From an uncultured Collinsella sp. (GTDB taxonomy: Bacteria > Actinomycetota > Coriobacteriia > Coriobacteriales > Coriobacteriaceae): a stretch of DNA of 59,883 nt. The stretch lies in assembly GCA_958423535.1 (NCBI GenBank), contig CATZRJ010000005.1:1-59883 (forward strand), in the 5' to 3' direction. The notes under the pieces are model-generated. The model made no database searches and was not told the origin of the DNA. It saw only the letters and a list, made by a program, of their open reading frames with translations. The position numbers were made by a program, and so were the translations under genes. Shown here piece after piece: positions 16,227 to 24,771 of the stretch; within the stretch, counting starts at the first letter, position 1, and every line of letters begins with the position of its first letter.

Positions 16227-17840
16227 ATGGCAAGCCTGTCGGATGAAATCTCGTCGCGCCGCACATTCGCGATCATCAGCCACCCGGACGCCGGTAAGAC
16301 CACACTTACCGAGAAGCTGCTGCTCTATACCGGCAGCATTCAGACCGCCGGCTCCGTCAAGGGTAAGAGCTCGGCCAAGCATGCCGTCTCGGACTGGATG
16401 GACATCGAGAAGGAGCGCGGTATTTCCGTTACCTCCTCGGTGCTGCAGTTCACCTACAACGGCGCCTGCGTCAACATCCTCGATACCCCCGGCCACCAGG
16501 ACTTCTCGGAGGATACCTACCGTACCCTTATGGCCGCCGACGCCGCTGTCATGGTCATCGACGGCGCTAAGGGCGTCGAGGCCCAGACCAAAAAGCTCTT
16601 TAAGGTCTGCACACTGCGTCACATTCCCATCTTCACCTTTGTGAACAAGCTCGACCACGAGGCTCGCGATCCGTTTGAGCTCATGGAAGAGATCGAGAAT
16701 GTTCTGGGCATCAACACCTATCCCATGAACTGGCCGATCGGCAGCGGCCGCAATTTCCGCGGTGTGTTCGATCGTCAGACCCGTCGCGTTATCGCCTTTG
16801 AGGGCGACGGTCACGCCAACGCCACCAAGAAGGTCGCCGAGGTCGAGGCTGAGCTGGGCGACCCCTCCATGGACGAGCTTATTGGCGAAGAGAACCATAA
16901 GAACCTGATGGACGACATCGAGCTGCTCGATGGCGCCGGCGACGAGCTCGACTTGGATGCCGTGGCCTGCGGCAAGCTGAGCCCGGCGTTCTTTGGCTCG
17001 GCGCTCACCAACTTTGGCGTGGAGCCCTTCCTCAAGGAGTTCCTGCGTCTGGCCCCGACGCCGCGCGCCTATACCGATACGCTCACCGGCGAGCCGGTCG
17101 ATCCCTGCCGCGACGACTTTAGCGGCTTTGTGTTTAAGATCCAGGCCAATATGGACAAGAACCACCGAGATCGCATCGCCTTTGTGCGCATTTGCTCGGG
17201 CAAGTTCGAGCGTGGCATGGATGCCTTCCACATGCAGGGCAACCGTAAACTCAAGCTGGCCACGGGCACCTCGATGATGGCCGATGACCGCGCGATTGTT
17301 GACGAGGCGTACGCGGGCGATATCGTGGGCCTGTTCGATCCGGGTATCTTTAGCATCGGCGACACCGTGTGCTCTGGCAAGCGCCACGTGCAGTATCCGC
17401 AGATCCCGACGTTTGCCCCCGAGATGTTCGCTCGCATTACGCAGGTCGATACGCTCAAGCGCAAGCAGTTCGTCAAGGGTATGGAGGAGCTTGCCCAGGA
17501 GGGTGCTATCCAGATCTTCCGCGAGTTGGGTGCCGGCATGGAAAGCGTCATTGTGGGCGTGGTCGGCGTGCTGCAGTTTGAGGTGCTCGAGCGCCGTCTC
17601 AAGGCCGAGTACCGTGTTGAGGTTCGCCGCCAGCCGCTGCCCTATACGGACATCCGCTGGATCCAGAACGACCCCGACACTATTGATATCCCGGGCCTTT
17701 CGCTCACGCGCGACACGCTGCGTGTCGAGGACATGCGCGGCGGTAAGCTGCTGCTGTTTACGAGCCCGTGGAACGTGGATTGGGCAACCGACCACAACCC
17801 CGACCTGATCCTGTCGGAGTTTGGCAACGTAGCCTTTTAA
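16227..17840 (+). CDS. prfC: Peptide chain release factor 3
   Basis: 537 aa, normal RF3 length. The GTPase domain has G1 HPDAGKTTL, the switch-I region KERGISVTSSV, G3 DTPGHQDFSED and G4 NKLD (FVNKLDHEARDPFEL), followed by EF-Tu-like domain II and the RF3-specific C-terminal domain (GVVGVLQFEVLERRLKAEY). RF3 recycles RF1/RF2 from the ribosome after peptide release and helps quality control. The ATG at 16227 follows AAAGGA; upstream in-frame ATGs at 16200 and 16209 lack one. A hairpin at 17847 follows the stop. Confidence 0.96.
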   Translation: MASLSDEISSRRTFAIISHPDAGKTTLTEKLLLYTGSIQTAGSVKGKSSAKHAVSDWMDIEKERGISVTSSVLQFTYNGACVNILDTPGHQDFSEDTYRTLMAADAAVMVIDGAKGVEAQTKKLFKVCTLRHIPIFTFVNKLDHEARDPFELMEEIENVLGINTYPMNWPIGSGRNFRGVFDRQTRRVIAFEGDGHANATKKVAEVEAELGDPSMDELIGEENHKNLMDDIELLDGAGDELDLDAVACGKLSPAFFGSALTNFGVEPFLKEFLRLAPTPRAYTDTLTGEPVDPCRDDFSGFVFKIQANMDKNHRDRIAFVRICSGKFERGMDAFHMQGNRKLKLATGTSMMADDRAIVDEAYAGDIVGLFDPGIFSIGDTVCSGKRHVQYPQIPTFAPEMFARITQVDTLKRKQFVKGMEELAQEGAIQIFRELGAGMESVIVGVVGVLQFEVLERRLKAEYRVEVRRQPLPYTDIRWIQNDPDTIDIPGLSLTRDTLRVEDMRGGKLLLFTSPWNVDWATDHNPDLILSEFGNVAF

Positions 17841-17846
17841 CGTATC

Positions 17847-17877
17847 GGCGCGGTGGTCCTGCGGGGCTGCCGCGCCG
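17847..17877 (+). terminator. Hairpin after prfC
   Basis: GGCGCGG pairs with CCGCGCC around a 17-nt loop; followed by GTTTGCTT rather than a strong T-run. Confidence 0.5.
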
Positions 17878-17882
17878 TTTGC

Positions 17883-17911
17883 TTGCCTTATGCCGTGTGA
17901 GCGGCTATTAT
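17883..17911 (+). promoter_or_regulatory. Sigma-A type promoter for the VUT transporter gene
   Basis: TTGCCT (17883-17888), 17-nt spacer, TATTAT (17906-17911), giving an 80-nt leader before the ATG. The leader was examined for a preQ1 riboswitch and none was recognised. Confidence 0.55.
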
Positions 17912-17996
17912 ACCCACCGTCGTCTCAAGACCGGGGCGTCCGAGCAGTTCGGGTCCGATATCCTGCTCGTTAAACCTAAAACCAAAGGAGTACATA

Positions 17997-18719
17997 ATGA
18001 TCAAGAAGGTCATGGAGGACTACAAGGTCCTGTTGCGGAGCATTCCCGCGGCAACGGTTTCGCTGTTTTTCGTGAGCGTCATCATGATGAACCTGCTGGC
18101 CAACAAAGAGCTTATCAGCCTGCCGTATCTGGCACTCGATTGCGGCTTTGTGGTGAGCTGGGTTTCGTTTTTGTGCCAGGACATGATCTGCAAGCGCTTT
18201 GGCGCCAAGGCATCCATCAAAATCTCTATCCTCGCGCTGCTGGTCAACCTGGCCGTGAGCCTGTGCTTTTGGGCATGCTCGCTCACGCCCGGTATGTGGG
18301 GCGCCTACTACGACACCGGCATGATCGAGGTCAACACCGCCCTTAACGCCACCATCGGCGGCACCTGGTACGTGGTGCTGGGCTCTTCGCTGGCAATGCT
18401 CGTTTCTGCCGTGGTTAACTCCACGCTCAACCAGTCGCTCGGCCGCATGCTCAAAAAGAATAACTTTGCGAGCTTCGCCTTCCGCTCCTATGTGTCCACG
18501 GGTGTTGGCCAGTTTATCGACAACTTGGTCTTTGCCATTGTGGTGAGCCACACGTTCTTTGGTTGGACCTGGGTGCAGGTCCTTATGTGCTCGCTGACCG
18601 GCGCTGTTGCCGAGCTGCTGTGCGAGGTTTTCCTGAGCCCCGTGGGCTACAAGGTCGTGCGCGGCTGGGAGCGCGAGAATGTGGGCTCCGAGTACCTCGA
18701 GCGCCACGCAACCGCCTAA
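17997..18719 (+). CDS. VUT-family (YhhQ-like) queuosine-precursor transporter
   Basis: 240 aa integral membrane protein, about six spans (TVSLFFVSVIMMNLLANKEL, LDCGFVVSWVSFLCQDMICKRFG, ISILALLVNLAVSLCFWACS, and so on), with the family's F(L/V)xxDxxxxxFG-like segment and the late VSTGVGQFIDNLVFAIV helix. VUT/YhhQ proteins import preQ0, preQ1 or queuine for tRNA queuosine synthesis; family substrate assignments vary. AAAGGAG precedes the ATG. The SDR gene begins 9 nt after its stop, so the two are co-transcribed. Confidence 0.82.
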   Translation: MIKKVMEDYKVLLRSIPAATVSLFFVSVIMMNLLANKELISLPYLALDCGFVVSWVSFLCQDMICKRFGAKASIKISILALLVNLAVSLCFWACSLTPGMWGAYYDTGMIEVNTALNATIGGTWYVVLGSSLAMLVSAVVNSTLNQSLGRMLKKNNFASFAFRSYVSTGVGQFIDNLVFAIVVSHTFFGWTWVQVLMCSLTGAVAELLCEVFLSPVGYKVVRGWERENVGSEYLERHATA

Positions 18720-18728
18720 GGAGCAAGT

Positions 18729-19409
18729 ATGCGGGTTTTGATCACGGGCGCTTCGGGCGGTATCGGAGCCGCATGCGTGCAGCGCTTTTTGGACGAGGGC
18801 CACGAGGTCGTGGGCTTTGATCTGCTGCCGGCGGTGATCGAACACGAGCGCTATCGCCATCTGATCGTTGATGTCCGCGAGCCTGACTCGTTTCCAGGCG
18901 ACCTTGAGCCTCAGGTAATCGTGAACGTTGCCGGTACGCAGGATTCGGCCGACGACATTGCTGCCAACCTGTATGGCACCATCAACGTGACCGAGCGCTA
19001 CGCCTTTGTGGGAGAGGGGCTTGCCGCCAAGCCGGCGCCGGCTATCAAATCCGTGGTCAATGTGGGGTCGGCGAGCGGGCATACGGGATCGGAGTTTCCC
19101 GCCTATGCTGCCAGCAAGGGCGGCGTTATCGCCTACACCAAGAACCTTGCAAACCGTCTGGCGCCGCAGGCCATTGCCAACAGTGTGGACCCGGGTGGCG
19201 TTATCACGCCGCTCAACCGTTGCGTGATGGAAGACGAGCACCTGTGGAACCAGATTATGGAGCTCACGCCGCTTAAACGCTGGGCTACCGCTCGAGAGAT
19301 CGCTGAGTGGATCTACTTTGTGGGCGTGACCAACCGGTTTATGACCGGACAGAGTCTGTTGATCGATGGCGGCGAGGCCGGCCGCACCCAGTTTATCTGG
19401 CCCGAATAG
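18729..19409 (+). CDS. Short-chain dehydrogenase/reductase
   Basis: 226 aa, classical SDR. The NAD(P)-binding GASGGIG motif follows the first strand (MRVLITGASGGIGAA), NVAGTQDSADD corresponds to the NNAG region, the catalytic Ser is in VVNVGSASGHTGSE and the YxxxK pair is in YAASKGG. The C-terminal GQSLLIDGGEAG is typical. The acidic residue after strand 2 (FDLLP) suggests NAD(H) preference. AAGGAG overlaps the stop of the upstream VUT gene. The substrate is unknown; a link to the transporter is only positional. Confidence 0.9.
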   Translation: MRVLITGASGGIGAACVQRFLDEGHEVVGFDLLPAVIEHERYRHLIVDVREPDSFPGDLEPQVIVNVAGTQDSADDIAANLYGTINVTERYAFVGEGLAAKPAPAIKSVVNVGSASGHTGSEFPAYAASKGGVIAYTKNLANRLAPQAIANSVDPGGVITPLNRCVMEDEHLWNQIMELTPLKRWATAREIAEWIYFVGVTNRFMTGQSLLIDGGEAGRTQFIWPE

Positions 19410-19413
19410 GAAT

Positions 19414-19446
19414 CGCGCCCGATGGAAAGCCGTCGGGCGCGTTTTT
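19414..19446 (+). terminator. Rho-independent terminator after the SDR gene
   Basis: CGCGCCCGA and TCGGGCGCG form a 9-bp stem followed by TTTTT. Confidence 0.85.
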
Positions 19447-19459
19447 GATGTCTCGATTT

Positions 19460-20185
19460 TTAGCCGAGGCAAGTCCAGTTGACGGGGGTCGAGCCGTGTT
19501 GTTCGAGTAGCCGATTGGCGGCAGAGAAGGGGCGCGACCCCATAAAAGCGGGGAGTTCTGCCGTGGCACGGTTGGCCGAAAGCGGCGAGGGGTGCGTAGA
19601 GGCCAGGCAGAACTTGCCGGTTGCCTTGCCCGCGCCGGTAGCGGCGAGCTTGCCTTCGACCATCTGCTGGGCAAAGCGACCCCATGCCAAAAAGACGACC
19701 GGCTGGGGCAGCTGGCAGCAGCGTTCGATAACGTAGTCGGTGAGCGTGCTCCAGCCTAGTTTGGCGTGTGAGTTGGCGGCATGCTCGCGCACGGTGAGCG
19801 TAGTGTTGAGAAGCAGGACGCCCTGTTGTGCCCATGGGGTTAGGTCTCCCGTGGCGGGAATGGGGCAGCCCAGATCGGCTTTGAGCTCATTATAGATGTT
19901 GCGCAGGCTCGGCGGCAACTTGGTTTGCGTCGCGGGGACCGAGAACGACAGCCCCATGGCCTGGTTGGGTCCGTGATAGGGGTCCTGACCCAAGATGACA
20001 ACTTTGACCTGGTCGGCCGGGGTGTAGGCGAGGGCATTGAGGATGTCGTCTTGTGCCGGGTAGATAGTCTGCTCGGCACGCAAAAGGGCGATGCGCTCGA
20101 GCAGCTGGTTCGTAGTGTCACGTACCGGCTGCGGCGCATTGCCCAACCAAGTTGCTATGTTGCGGTCGCGGGTTGCGGTGTCCAT
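19460..20185 (-). CDS. ung: Uracil-DNA glycosylase (family 1)
   Basis: 241 aa. The water-activating loop GQDPYHGPNQAMGLSF holds the catalytic Asp, followed by the DLTPWAQQGVLLLNTTLTV core and the C-terminal HPSPLSANR DNA-intercalation loop. It excises uracil from DNA to start base-excision repair. AAAGGAG precedes the ATG, and a small hairpin (20202-20221, AGATGC with GCATCT) lies in the leader. The gene is convergent with the SDR gene. Confidence 0.96.
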   Translation of the reverse strand: MDTATRDRNIATWLGNAPQPVRDTTNQLLERIALLRAEQTIYPAQDDILNALAYTPADQVKVVILGQDPYHGPNQAMGLSFSVPATQTKLPPSLRNIYNELKADLGCPIPATGDLTPWAQQGVLLLNTTLTVREHAANSHAKLGWSTLTDYVIERCCQLPQPVVFLAWGRFAQQMVEGKLAATGAGKATGKFCLASTHPSPLSANRATAELPAFMGSRPFSAANRLLEQHGSTPVNWTCLG

Positions 20186-20223
20186 GGGGCTCCTTTATGG
20201 CAGATGCTCTGTTGGCATCTATT

Positions 20224-20247
20224 GTAAAGGCGCACCGGTTGCCTTTA
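20224..20247 (-). terminator. Weak hairpin downstream of the DMT transporter
   Basis: TAAAGGC and GCCTTTA pair around a 10-nt loop, 27 nt after the stop of the minus-strand transporter gene. Confidence 0.4.
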
Positions 20248-20273
20248 TGCCGCGGCTGCATGAAGAGCGGGGT

Positions 20274-21176
20274 CTACGAGGCGCGCTCGGGCGCTCCTGC
20301 CATACGAGCGCGTCCATGTGCGCGGAGGCGCGGAAGCTCGACGGTTGCCGCCATGACACCGGTGAGGATGAGAGCTGCACCCAGGAAGGCGATGGGGCTC
20401 AGGACCTCGCCGACTAGGAAGAACGAGAAGACAGCGGAGCAGACCGGCTCGAGCGAGAAGGCAAAGCCGGTGGTCTCGGCGGGCACGTGGGGCTGCACGA
20501 GCGTCTGGGTGATAAAGCCGTAGGCAGAGCAGATGAGTGCGAGCGCGACGACAACGACGATCTCGCTGGGCGTGCTGGGAAGCGTGAAGCCGCCAAAGGT
20601 GAATGCCGCGACGCCCGAGAACAAACCGCCAAAGCCTAGCTGCCAAACGCCCAGAGCCAGCGGATCGACTTCTTCGACAAAGCGCTTGGCCACGATAATG
20701 TGGCTGGCATAGATAAAGGCCGAGAGCAGCATGATGATTGCGCCGGGATTCAGGCTGGTAAAGTCGGCGCCCGAGAGCAGCAGCATGCCGCAGGTGACGA
20801 TAGCCGTGCCGATGAGCACCTTGCGCTCGGGGGCGCGACGCAGCAGAGCTGCGTTGGCAAACGGCACGATCACGACCGTCAGGCTCTGCAAAAAGCCGGC
20901 AGTGGAGGCAGAGGTGAGGCTGGAGCCCAGGCACATGCAGGTGAGCTCGGTTGCCATAATGGCGCCGATGATGGCGGCACGGACCATAAGGTCGCGGTTA
21001 ATGCGCAACGCGTGCTTGTGGAAGAGCAGCAGGCAGACCACAAAGGCGATGATGCAGCGTAGCGCGACGATGCTCGTGGCGTTCATGCTGTCCATGCCGA
21101 TCTTCATGAGGGGATACGAAAAGCCCCATGCGACGGGAACGGAAAATGAGAGCGCGATTGCTTTTTTGCGATCCAT
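20274..21176 (-). CDS. DMT/EamA-family exporter (first of two in the window)
   Basis: 300 aa, ten predicted membrane helices in two EamA repeats (AIALSFSVPVAWGFSYPLMKIGMDS...; VDPLALGVWQLGFGGLFSGVAAF...), with VCSAVFSFFLVGEVLSP, the usual late-repeat signature. These carriers export amino acids, metabolites or drugs; the substrate is unknown. It is divergent from a LysR-type regulator gene with a T-N11-A box in between, a standard exporter/regulator arrangement. Confidence 0.88.
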   Translation of the reverse strand: MDRKKAIALSFSVPVAWGFSYPLMKIGMDSMNATSIVALRCIIAFVVCLLLFHKHALRINRDLMVRAAIIGAIMATELTCMCLGSSLTSASTAGFLQSLTVVIVPFANAALLRRAPERKVLIGTAIVTCGMLLLSGADFTSLNPGAIIMLLSAFIYASHIIVAKRFVEEVDPLALGVWQLGFGGLFSGVAAFTFGGFTLPSTPSEIVVVVALALICSAYGFITQTLVQPHVPAETTGFAFSLEPVCSAVFSFFLVGEVLSPIAFLGAALILTGVMAATVELPRLRAHGRARMAGAPERAS

Positions 21177-21256
21177 GGGACTCCTTTTGTTACAGAACGG
21201 TTACGCAAAAAGGATTCTGCTCCCAGATGTGGATGTAGTAAAGCGAATGTATCTTC

Positions 21257-21275
21257 AGTATGATTAAGAAATACT
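21257..21275. promoter_or_regulatory. LysR box candidate between divergent exporter and regulator
   Basis: AGTAT, 9 nt, ATACT: an interrupted dyad that includes the T-N11-A core of LysR-type sites, in the 158-bp divergent gap. Confidence 0.5.
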
Positions 21276-21334
21276 AATGTAGGCAGAAAAAGCCCCGGCA
21301 AAACGTTTTACGGCTGCATTGATGTGGAGGCACG

Positions 21335-22201
21335 ATGGCATCGCGGTATCAGATTGTTTGTATGGTGGTCGATTGCGGCAGCCTGAAACGTGCGGCCAAC
21401 GAGCTGGGCTATACGCAAAGTGCGGTGAGCCAGGCCGTCAAGGCGCTCGAGCGTGAGCTGGGTACCACGCTTATTGAGCGCGGTAAGCAGGGCGTGTCGC
21501 TTACGCGCGACGGCAAGCAGTATCTGCCGTACCTGCGCCAGATCGTGACCGCCGAGGCCGAGCTCGAGAGCAAGCGCCAGGAGCTGCTGGGGCTTTCGTC
21601 GACCGATATTCGCATTGCGACGTTTACCAACGTGAGTCGAACCGTGTTGCCGCGCGTGATTCGCGACTTTGGTGCGCTGCACCCGGGCGTGCACTTTACC
21701 CTCAAGCAGGGCGATTACACGCGCAACGCCCAGTGGGTGCACGATGGCGTGGTTGATTTTTGCTTTACGGCGCGCGGATTTACCGCGGGGCTCGAGAAGC
21801 GCGTGGTCTATCACGACGAGTTGGTGGCATTGTTGCCGGCCGCGCATCCGCTGACGGCAAAGGAAAAGGTGACACTCGCCGACCTGGCGTCCGAGCCGTT
21901 TGTGCTGCTGGATGAGGGCGAACAGAGCCTGGTGCTCGATGCATTTGCGGCGCATGGGCTGTCGCCGCATGTGACGAGCGAGGTCACCGACGACTACACC
22001 ATCATGGCGATGGTGGAGGAGGGCCTAGGCGTGAGCATGCTCTACCGTCGTACTGTGGAGGGCATGCGAGCCGATATTCGTGTGCGGCCCATCGTGCATG
22101 CCCCCTCGCGCGACGTGGTGGCGGCCTGGCGCAGCTGGGACACCATGCCTATCGCCACGAGGCGCTTTATCGACTATATGAGCTCGCATATTGTCAATTA
22201 A
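21335..22201 (+). CDS. LysR-type transcriptional regulator
   Basis: 288 aa. N-terminal winged HTH (MVVDCGSLKRAANELGYTQSAVSQAVKALEREL) with linker helix, then the periplasmic-binding-like effector domain (STDIRIATFTNVSRTVLPRVIRDFGALHPGV..., GLGVSMLYRR). It probably controls the divergent DMT exporter through the dyad at 21257-21275 and itself by feedback. It resembles the second LysR of this window (57197-58054), including the GDYxRNAQW/GDYSEIEQW-like segment, so the two may be paralogues. Confidence 0.92.
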   Translation: MASRYQIVCMVVDCGSLKRAANELGYTQSAVSQAVKALERELGTTLIERGKQGVSLTRDGKQYLPYLRQIVTAEAELESKRQELLGLSSTDIRIATFTNVSRTVLPRVIRDFGALHPGVHFTLKQGDYTRNAQWVHDGVVDFCFTARGFTAGLEKRVVYHDELVALLPAAHPLTAKEKVTLADLASEPFVLLDEGEQSLVLDAFAAHGLSPHVTSEVTDDYTIMAMVEEGLGVSMLYRRTVEGMRADIRVRPIVHAPSRDVVAAWRSWDTMPIATRRFIDYMSSHIVN

Positions 22202-22228
22202 TGACTGGCGTGGCGTTGGGTGCGGTGT

Positions 22229-23611
22229 TTAGCGGGCTGTCGCTTTGGCTTGGGTGGCGCGATAGGTGCGTGCCGGGTGGCAGAGTAGCACCGCCACGAC
22301 CATAAAGAACGCCGTGGTGCCCAGGCTGATGGGGTAGACCATCATGATGTTCGCAAAGGTGCGGAAGTGCGGGAACACGCAGAACACCCAATAGAAGCGG
22401 ATGCCGCAGACGCAGATCATGGTGATGAGGGCGGGCGTGAGCGAGATACCAAAGCCGCGCAGGTAGCCGGACATGTTTTCGTAGAACATGCTAAAGGCGT
22501 ACGCCGGGAAGATCGAGCACACGCGGATATAGCCGATCGAGACGATGTTGGGATCACTGTTGAACAGCGACAAGATCTCACGCCCCAGGCCGACAATAAC
22601 GATAATTGTGGTGAGCGCGACGATACCGCCTTCGACCAGGCAGACCTTGAGCGTTTTGGTGCAGCGGTCGATCTGGCGGGCACCGTGGTTTTGTCCCACA
22701 AAGGTGGTGCAAGCCTGGCTAAAGCTGTTGAGCAGGTTATAGCACACGTACTCCAAGCTCATAGCGGCGCTCGATGCCGCCATGACCTCGGTGCCCAGGC
22801 TGTTGATGGCGGACTGGATGATGATGTTGGCGACGGCAAAGACGGCGCTTTGGATGCCGGCGGGCAGGCCGATCTTGACGATGCGCTTGAGGGCGACGGG
22901 GTCGATAGCCAAGTCACGCGGGGTGACGCGGACGACAGAGTCGGTCTTGAGCAGGCGGATAAAGAGCGTAGCGGCGCTGACGGTGTAGGCGATGGCGGTG
23001 GCGATGGCGACGCCCGCGACGCCCCAGTGAAGTACGGGGACAAAGATGAGGTCCAGGCCAATGTTGAGGACGGTGGACACGGCAAGCGCCTGCAGCGGCA
23101 TGCGGGTGATGCCGACGGAGCGGAAGATCGCGGCCTCAAAGTTGTAGAGCAAAATCGAGGGCATGCTCAGCAAAAAGACGCGTAGATAGAGTGAGGCGAG
23201 CGGCATGGTCTCGGCGGGAACGTTGAGCGCGGCGAGCATGGGCTCGGCAAAGATCTCGCCCAGAGCGATGACGACAAAGCCCACGAGTGCCATTAAAATC
23301 GAGGTATGGACGGCGCGTTTGACCATGTTCTGATCGTTGCGGCCGATAGCGTTGGCGATGACCACGTTGGAGCCAAGCGACATGCCAATAAACAGGTTGA
23401 GCATAAGACTGGTAAGCGGAACATTGGAGCCGACCGCCGCCATGGCGAGGGTTCCCTGGTCGCTCGAGAAGTTACCGATAATGACCGTGGCGATGAGGTT
23501 CGACAGCTGCTCCAAGATGCTCGTGGCGGCCACGGGGAAGGCGAACAGGGGAATATTGCGCCACAGCGAGCCGGTGGTCATGTCAATGTGCTTAGATACG
23601 GTGTCAGCCAT
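22229..23611 (-). CDS. MATE-family efflux transporter
   Basis: 460 aa with twelve predicted membrane helices in two homologous halves (LFAFPVAATSILEQLSNLIATVIIG... and RIVKIGLPAGIQSAVFAVANIIIQSAINSLG...). MATE pumps use Na+ or H+ gradients to export cationic drugs and metabolites. Internal features such as TFVGQNHGARQIDRCTKTLK are family-typical. It is convergent with the LysR gene (27-nt gap). Its start region faces a GGGGACGTTC-type palindromic repeat. The substrate is unknown. Confidence 0.9.
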   Translation of the reverse strand: MADTVSKHIDMTTGSLWRNIPLFAFPVAATSILEQLSNLIATVIIGNFSSDQGTLAMAAVGSNVPLTSLMLNLFIGMSLGSNVVIANAIGRNDQNMVKRAVHTSILMALVGFVVIALGEIFAEPMLAALNVPAETMPLASLYLRVFLLSMPSILLYNFEAAIFRSVGITRMPLQALAVSTVLNIGLDLIFVPVLHWGVAGVAIATAIAYTVSAATLFIRLLKTDSVVRVTPRDLAIDPVALKRIVKIGLPAGIQSAVFAVANIIIQSAINSLGTEVMAASSAAMSLEYVCYNLLNSFSQACTTFVGQNHGARQIDRCTKTLKVCLVEGGIVALTTIIVIVGLGREILSLFNSDPNIVSIGYIRVCSIFPAYAFSMFYENMSGYLRGFGISLTPALITMICVCGIRFYWVFCVFPHFRTFANIMMVYPISLGTTAFFMVVAVLLCHPARTYRATQAKATAR

Positions 23612-23683
23612 ACGCTCTCAATCTCTAACATGCTCTTTCGTGCTTATTTGCGCAGATGATGATACTCCTAATGCAACCAGTCG

Positions 23684-23771
23684 GCACTTGGGGACGTTCC
23701 TTTTCTGTCGGCAGCTGGGGACACTCCTTATCTCTTCTAACTAGTCATTCAAGAACGTCCCCAATGACTAG
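23684..23771. repeat. Palindromic repeat, GGGGACGTTC family, copy C (composite)
   Basis: Two variant left half-sites (GTCGGCACTTGGGGACGTTC and GTCGGCAGCTGGGGACACTC) precede ACTAGTCATTCAAGAACG with TCCCCAATGACTAG. The right part is nearly identical to copy B. It sits between the divergent MATE and RlmA-like genes, again just upstream of a GACAAT box (23787-23792) preceded by the same GGGGAAGGCGTGA-like stretch as at 11456. Confidence 0.8.
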
Positions 23772-23827
23772 GTGGGGAAGGCGTGAGACAATGGTGGGCG
23801 TTGTGTTGTTCGCGCTAAGGAGTTGCC

Positions 23828-24643
23828 ATGTTGTTGTGTCCCGTTTGCCATGAACCGCTGGTGGATGACGAACGCGGTGCTGCATGCGCGGGTGGGCACC
23901 GGTTTGACCGTGCGCGCGAGGGTTATCTATATCTCCTGCGCTCGTCCAAGAGCGGCGACTCCATGGGCGATCCCAAGTCGCAGGCACGCAGCCGTCGTGA
24001 CTTTCTAAACCGTGGCTACTATGCGCCGTTGCGCGATGCAATGGTCGAGCTGGTGCGTGAGCGGGCGGCTGGGTGCGCTGCGTCTACGAACGGCCCCATG
24101 ACGTTGCTCGATATTTGCTGCGGCGAGGGCTACTACACCAGCGCCATGGGCGCGGTGCCGGGCGTGGATGCTTACGGCTTTGACCTGGGCAAAGAGATGG
24201 TGCGCCTTGCCGCCAAGCGCGGCGATGCGACCTACTTCGTGGCCAACATGAAGGACATCCCCGTGGCCGATGGCGCCTTCGATATGGTGACCGAACTCTT
24301 TGCTCCCTTTAACGAGCGCGAGTTTGCCCGCGTGCTGGCGCCAGAGGGTTCACTCTATACCGTGGTACCGGGTGCTCGTCATCTCTTTGGGCTCAAAGAG
24401 GTGCTCTACGACACGCCGTACCTTAACGATGAGAAGCTGCCGAAGACCACCGAGCTCGAGTTAGTCGGAACGCAGCGGGTGTCTGCGCACATTACGCTCC
24501 AGACTCAGGCAGACATCGAGGCGGTGTTCCAGATGACGCCGTACTACTACCGCACGCGCCCTGCCGACAAAGAGCGCCTGGCAAACTTGGACACCCTTCA
24601 AACCGACATCGACTTCATCATCGCCGAGTACCGCCACAGCTAA
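23828..24643 (+). CDS. RlmA-type 23S rRNA (guanine-N1)-methyltransferase-like protein
   Basis: 271 aa. The N-terminal treble-clef zinc site of RlmA is present: CPVC at residues 4-7, then C and H in CAGGHRFDRAREGYLYLL. It is followed by a Rossmann SAM-binding core (LLDICCGEGYYTSAMG, DLGKEMVRLAAKR, MTELFAPFNEREFARVL) and the RlmA-like C-terminal region. RlmA(I) and RlmA(II) methylate G745 or G748 of 23S rRNA; RlmA(II) affects susceptibility to tylosin-type macrolides. Which guanine is used cannot be told. TAAGGAG precedes the ATG. Confidence 0.88.
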   Translation: MLLCPVCHEPLVDDERGAACAGGHRFDRAREGYLYLLRSSKSGDSMGDPKSQARSRRDFLNRGYYAPLRDAMVELVRERAAGCAASTNGPMTLLDICCGEGYYTSAMGAVPGVDAYGFDLGKEMVRLAAKRGDATYFVANMKDIPVADGAFDMVTELFAPFNEREFARVLAPEGSLYTVVPGARHLFGLKEVLYDTPYLNDEKLPKTTELELVGTQRVSAHITLQTQADIEAVFQMTPYYYRTRPADKERLANLDTLQTDIDFIIAEYRHS

Positions 24644-24645
24644 CA

Positions 24646-24680
24646 ACCTGCCAAAAAGGGACAGGTTTATTTTGGTAGGT
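24646..24680. repeat. Palindromic repeat, ACCTGCCAAAA family, copy 1
   Basis: ACCTGCCAAAA and TTTTGGTAGGT form the arms around AGGGACAGGTTTA. The same 35-bp unit, one base different, is at 45181-45215. It starts 2 nt after the stop of the RlmA-like gene. Confidence 0.85.
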
Positions 24681-24696
24681 TTTATCTGGGCAAACG

Positions 24697-24736
24697 TAAA
24701 GGGCCGACCGCGGAGATGCGCGATCGGCCCTTTTTA
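24697..24736. terminator. Bidirectional terminator
   Basis: AAAGGGCCGA(CCG) pairs with TCGGCCCTTT and is followed by TT; on the minus strand the stem is likewise flanked by a T-rich run. It lies between the RlmA-like (+) and membrane-protein (-) genes. Confidence 0.75.
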
Positions 24737-24771
24737 GCTGCTTGATAGCAGGGGCTATGGGAGACAGGTGC

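Noticed and set aside
17912..17996. preQ1 riboswitch in front of the VUT transporter
   Set aside because: The leader lacks recognisable preQ1-I or preQ1-II consensus blocks.
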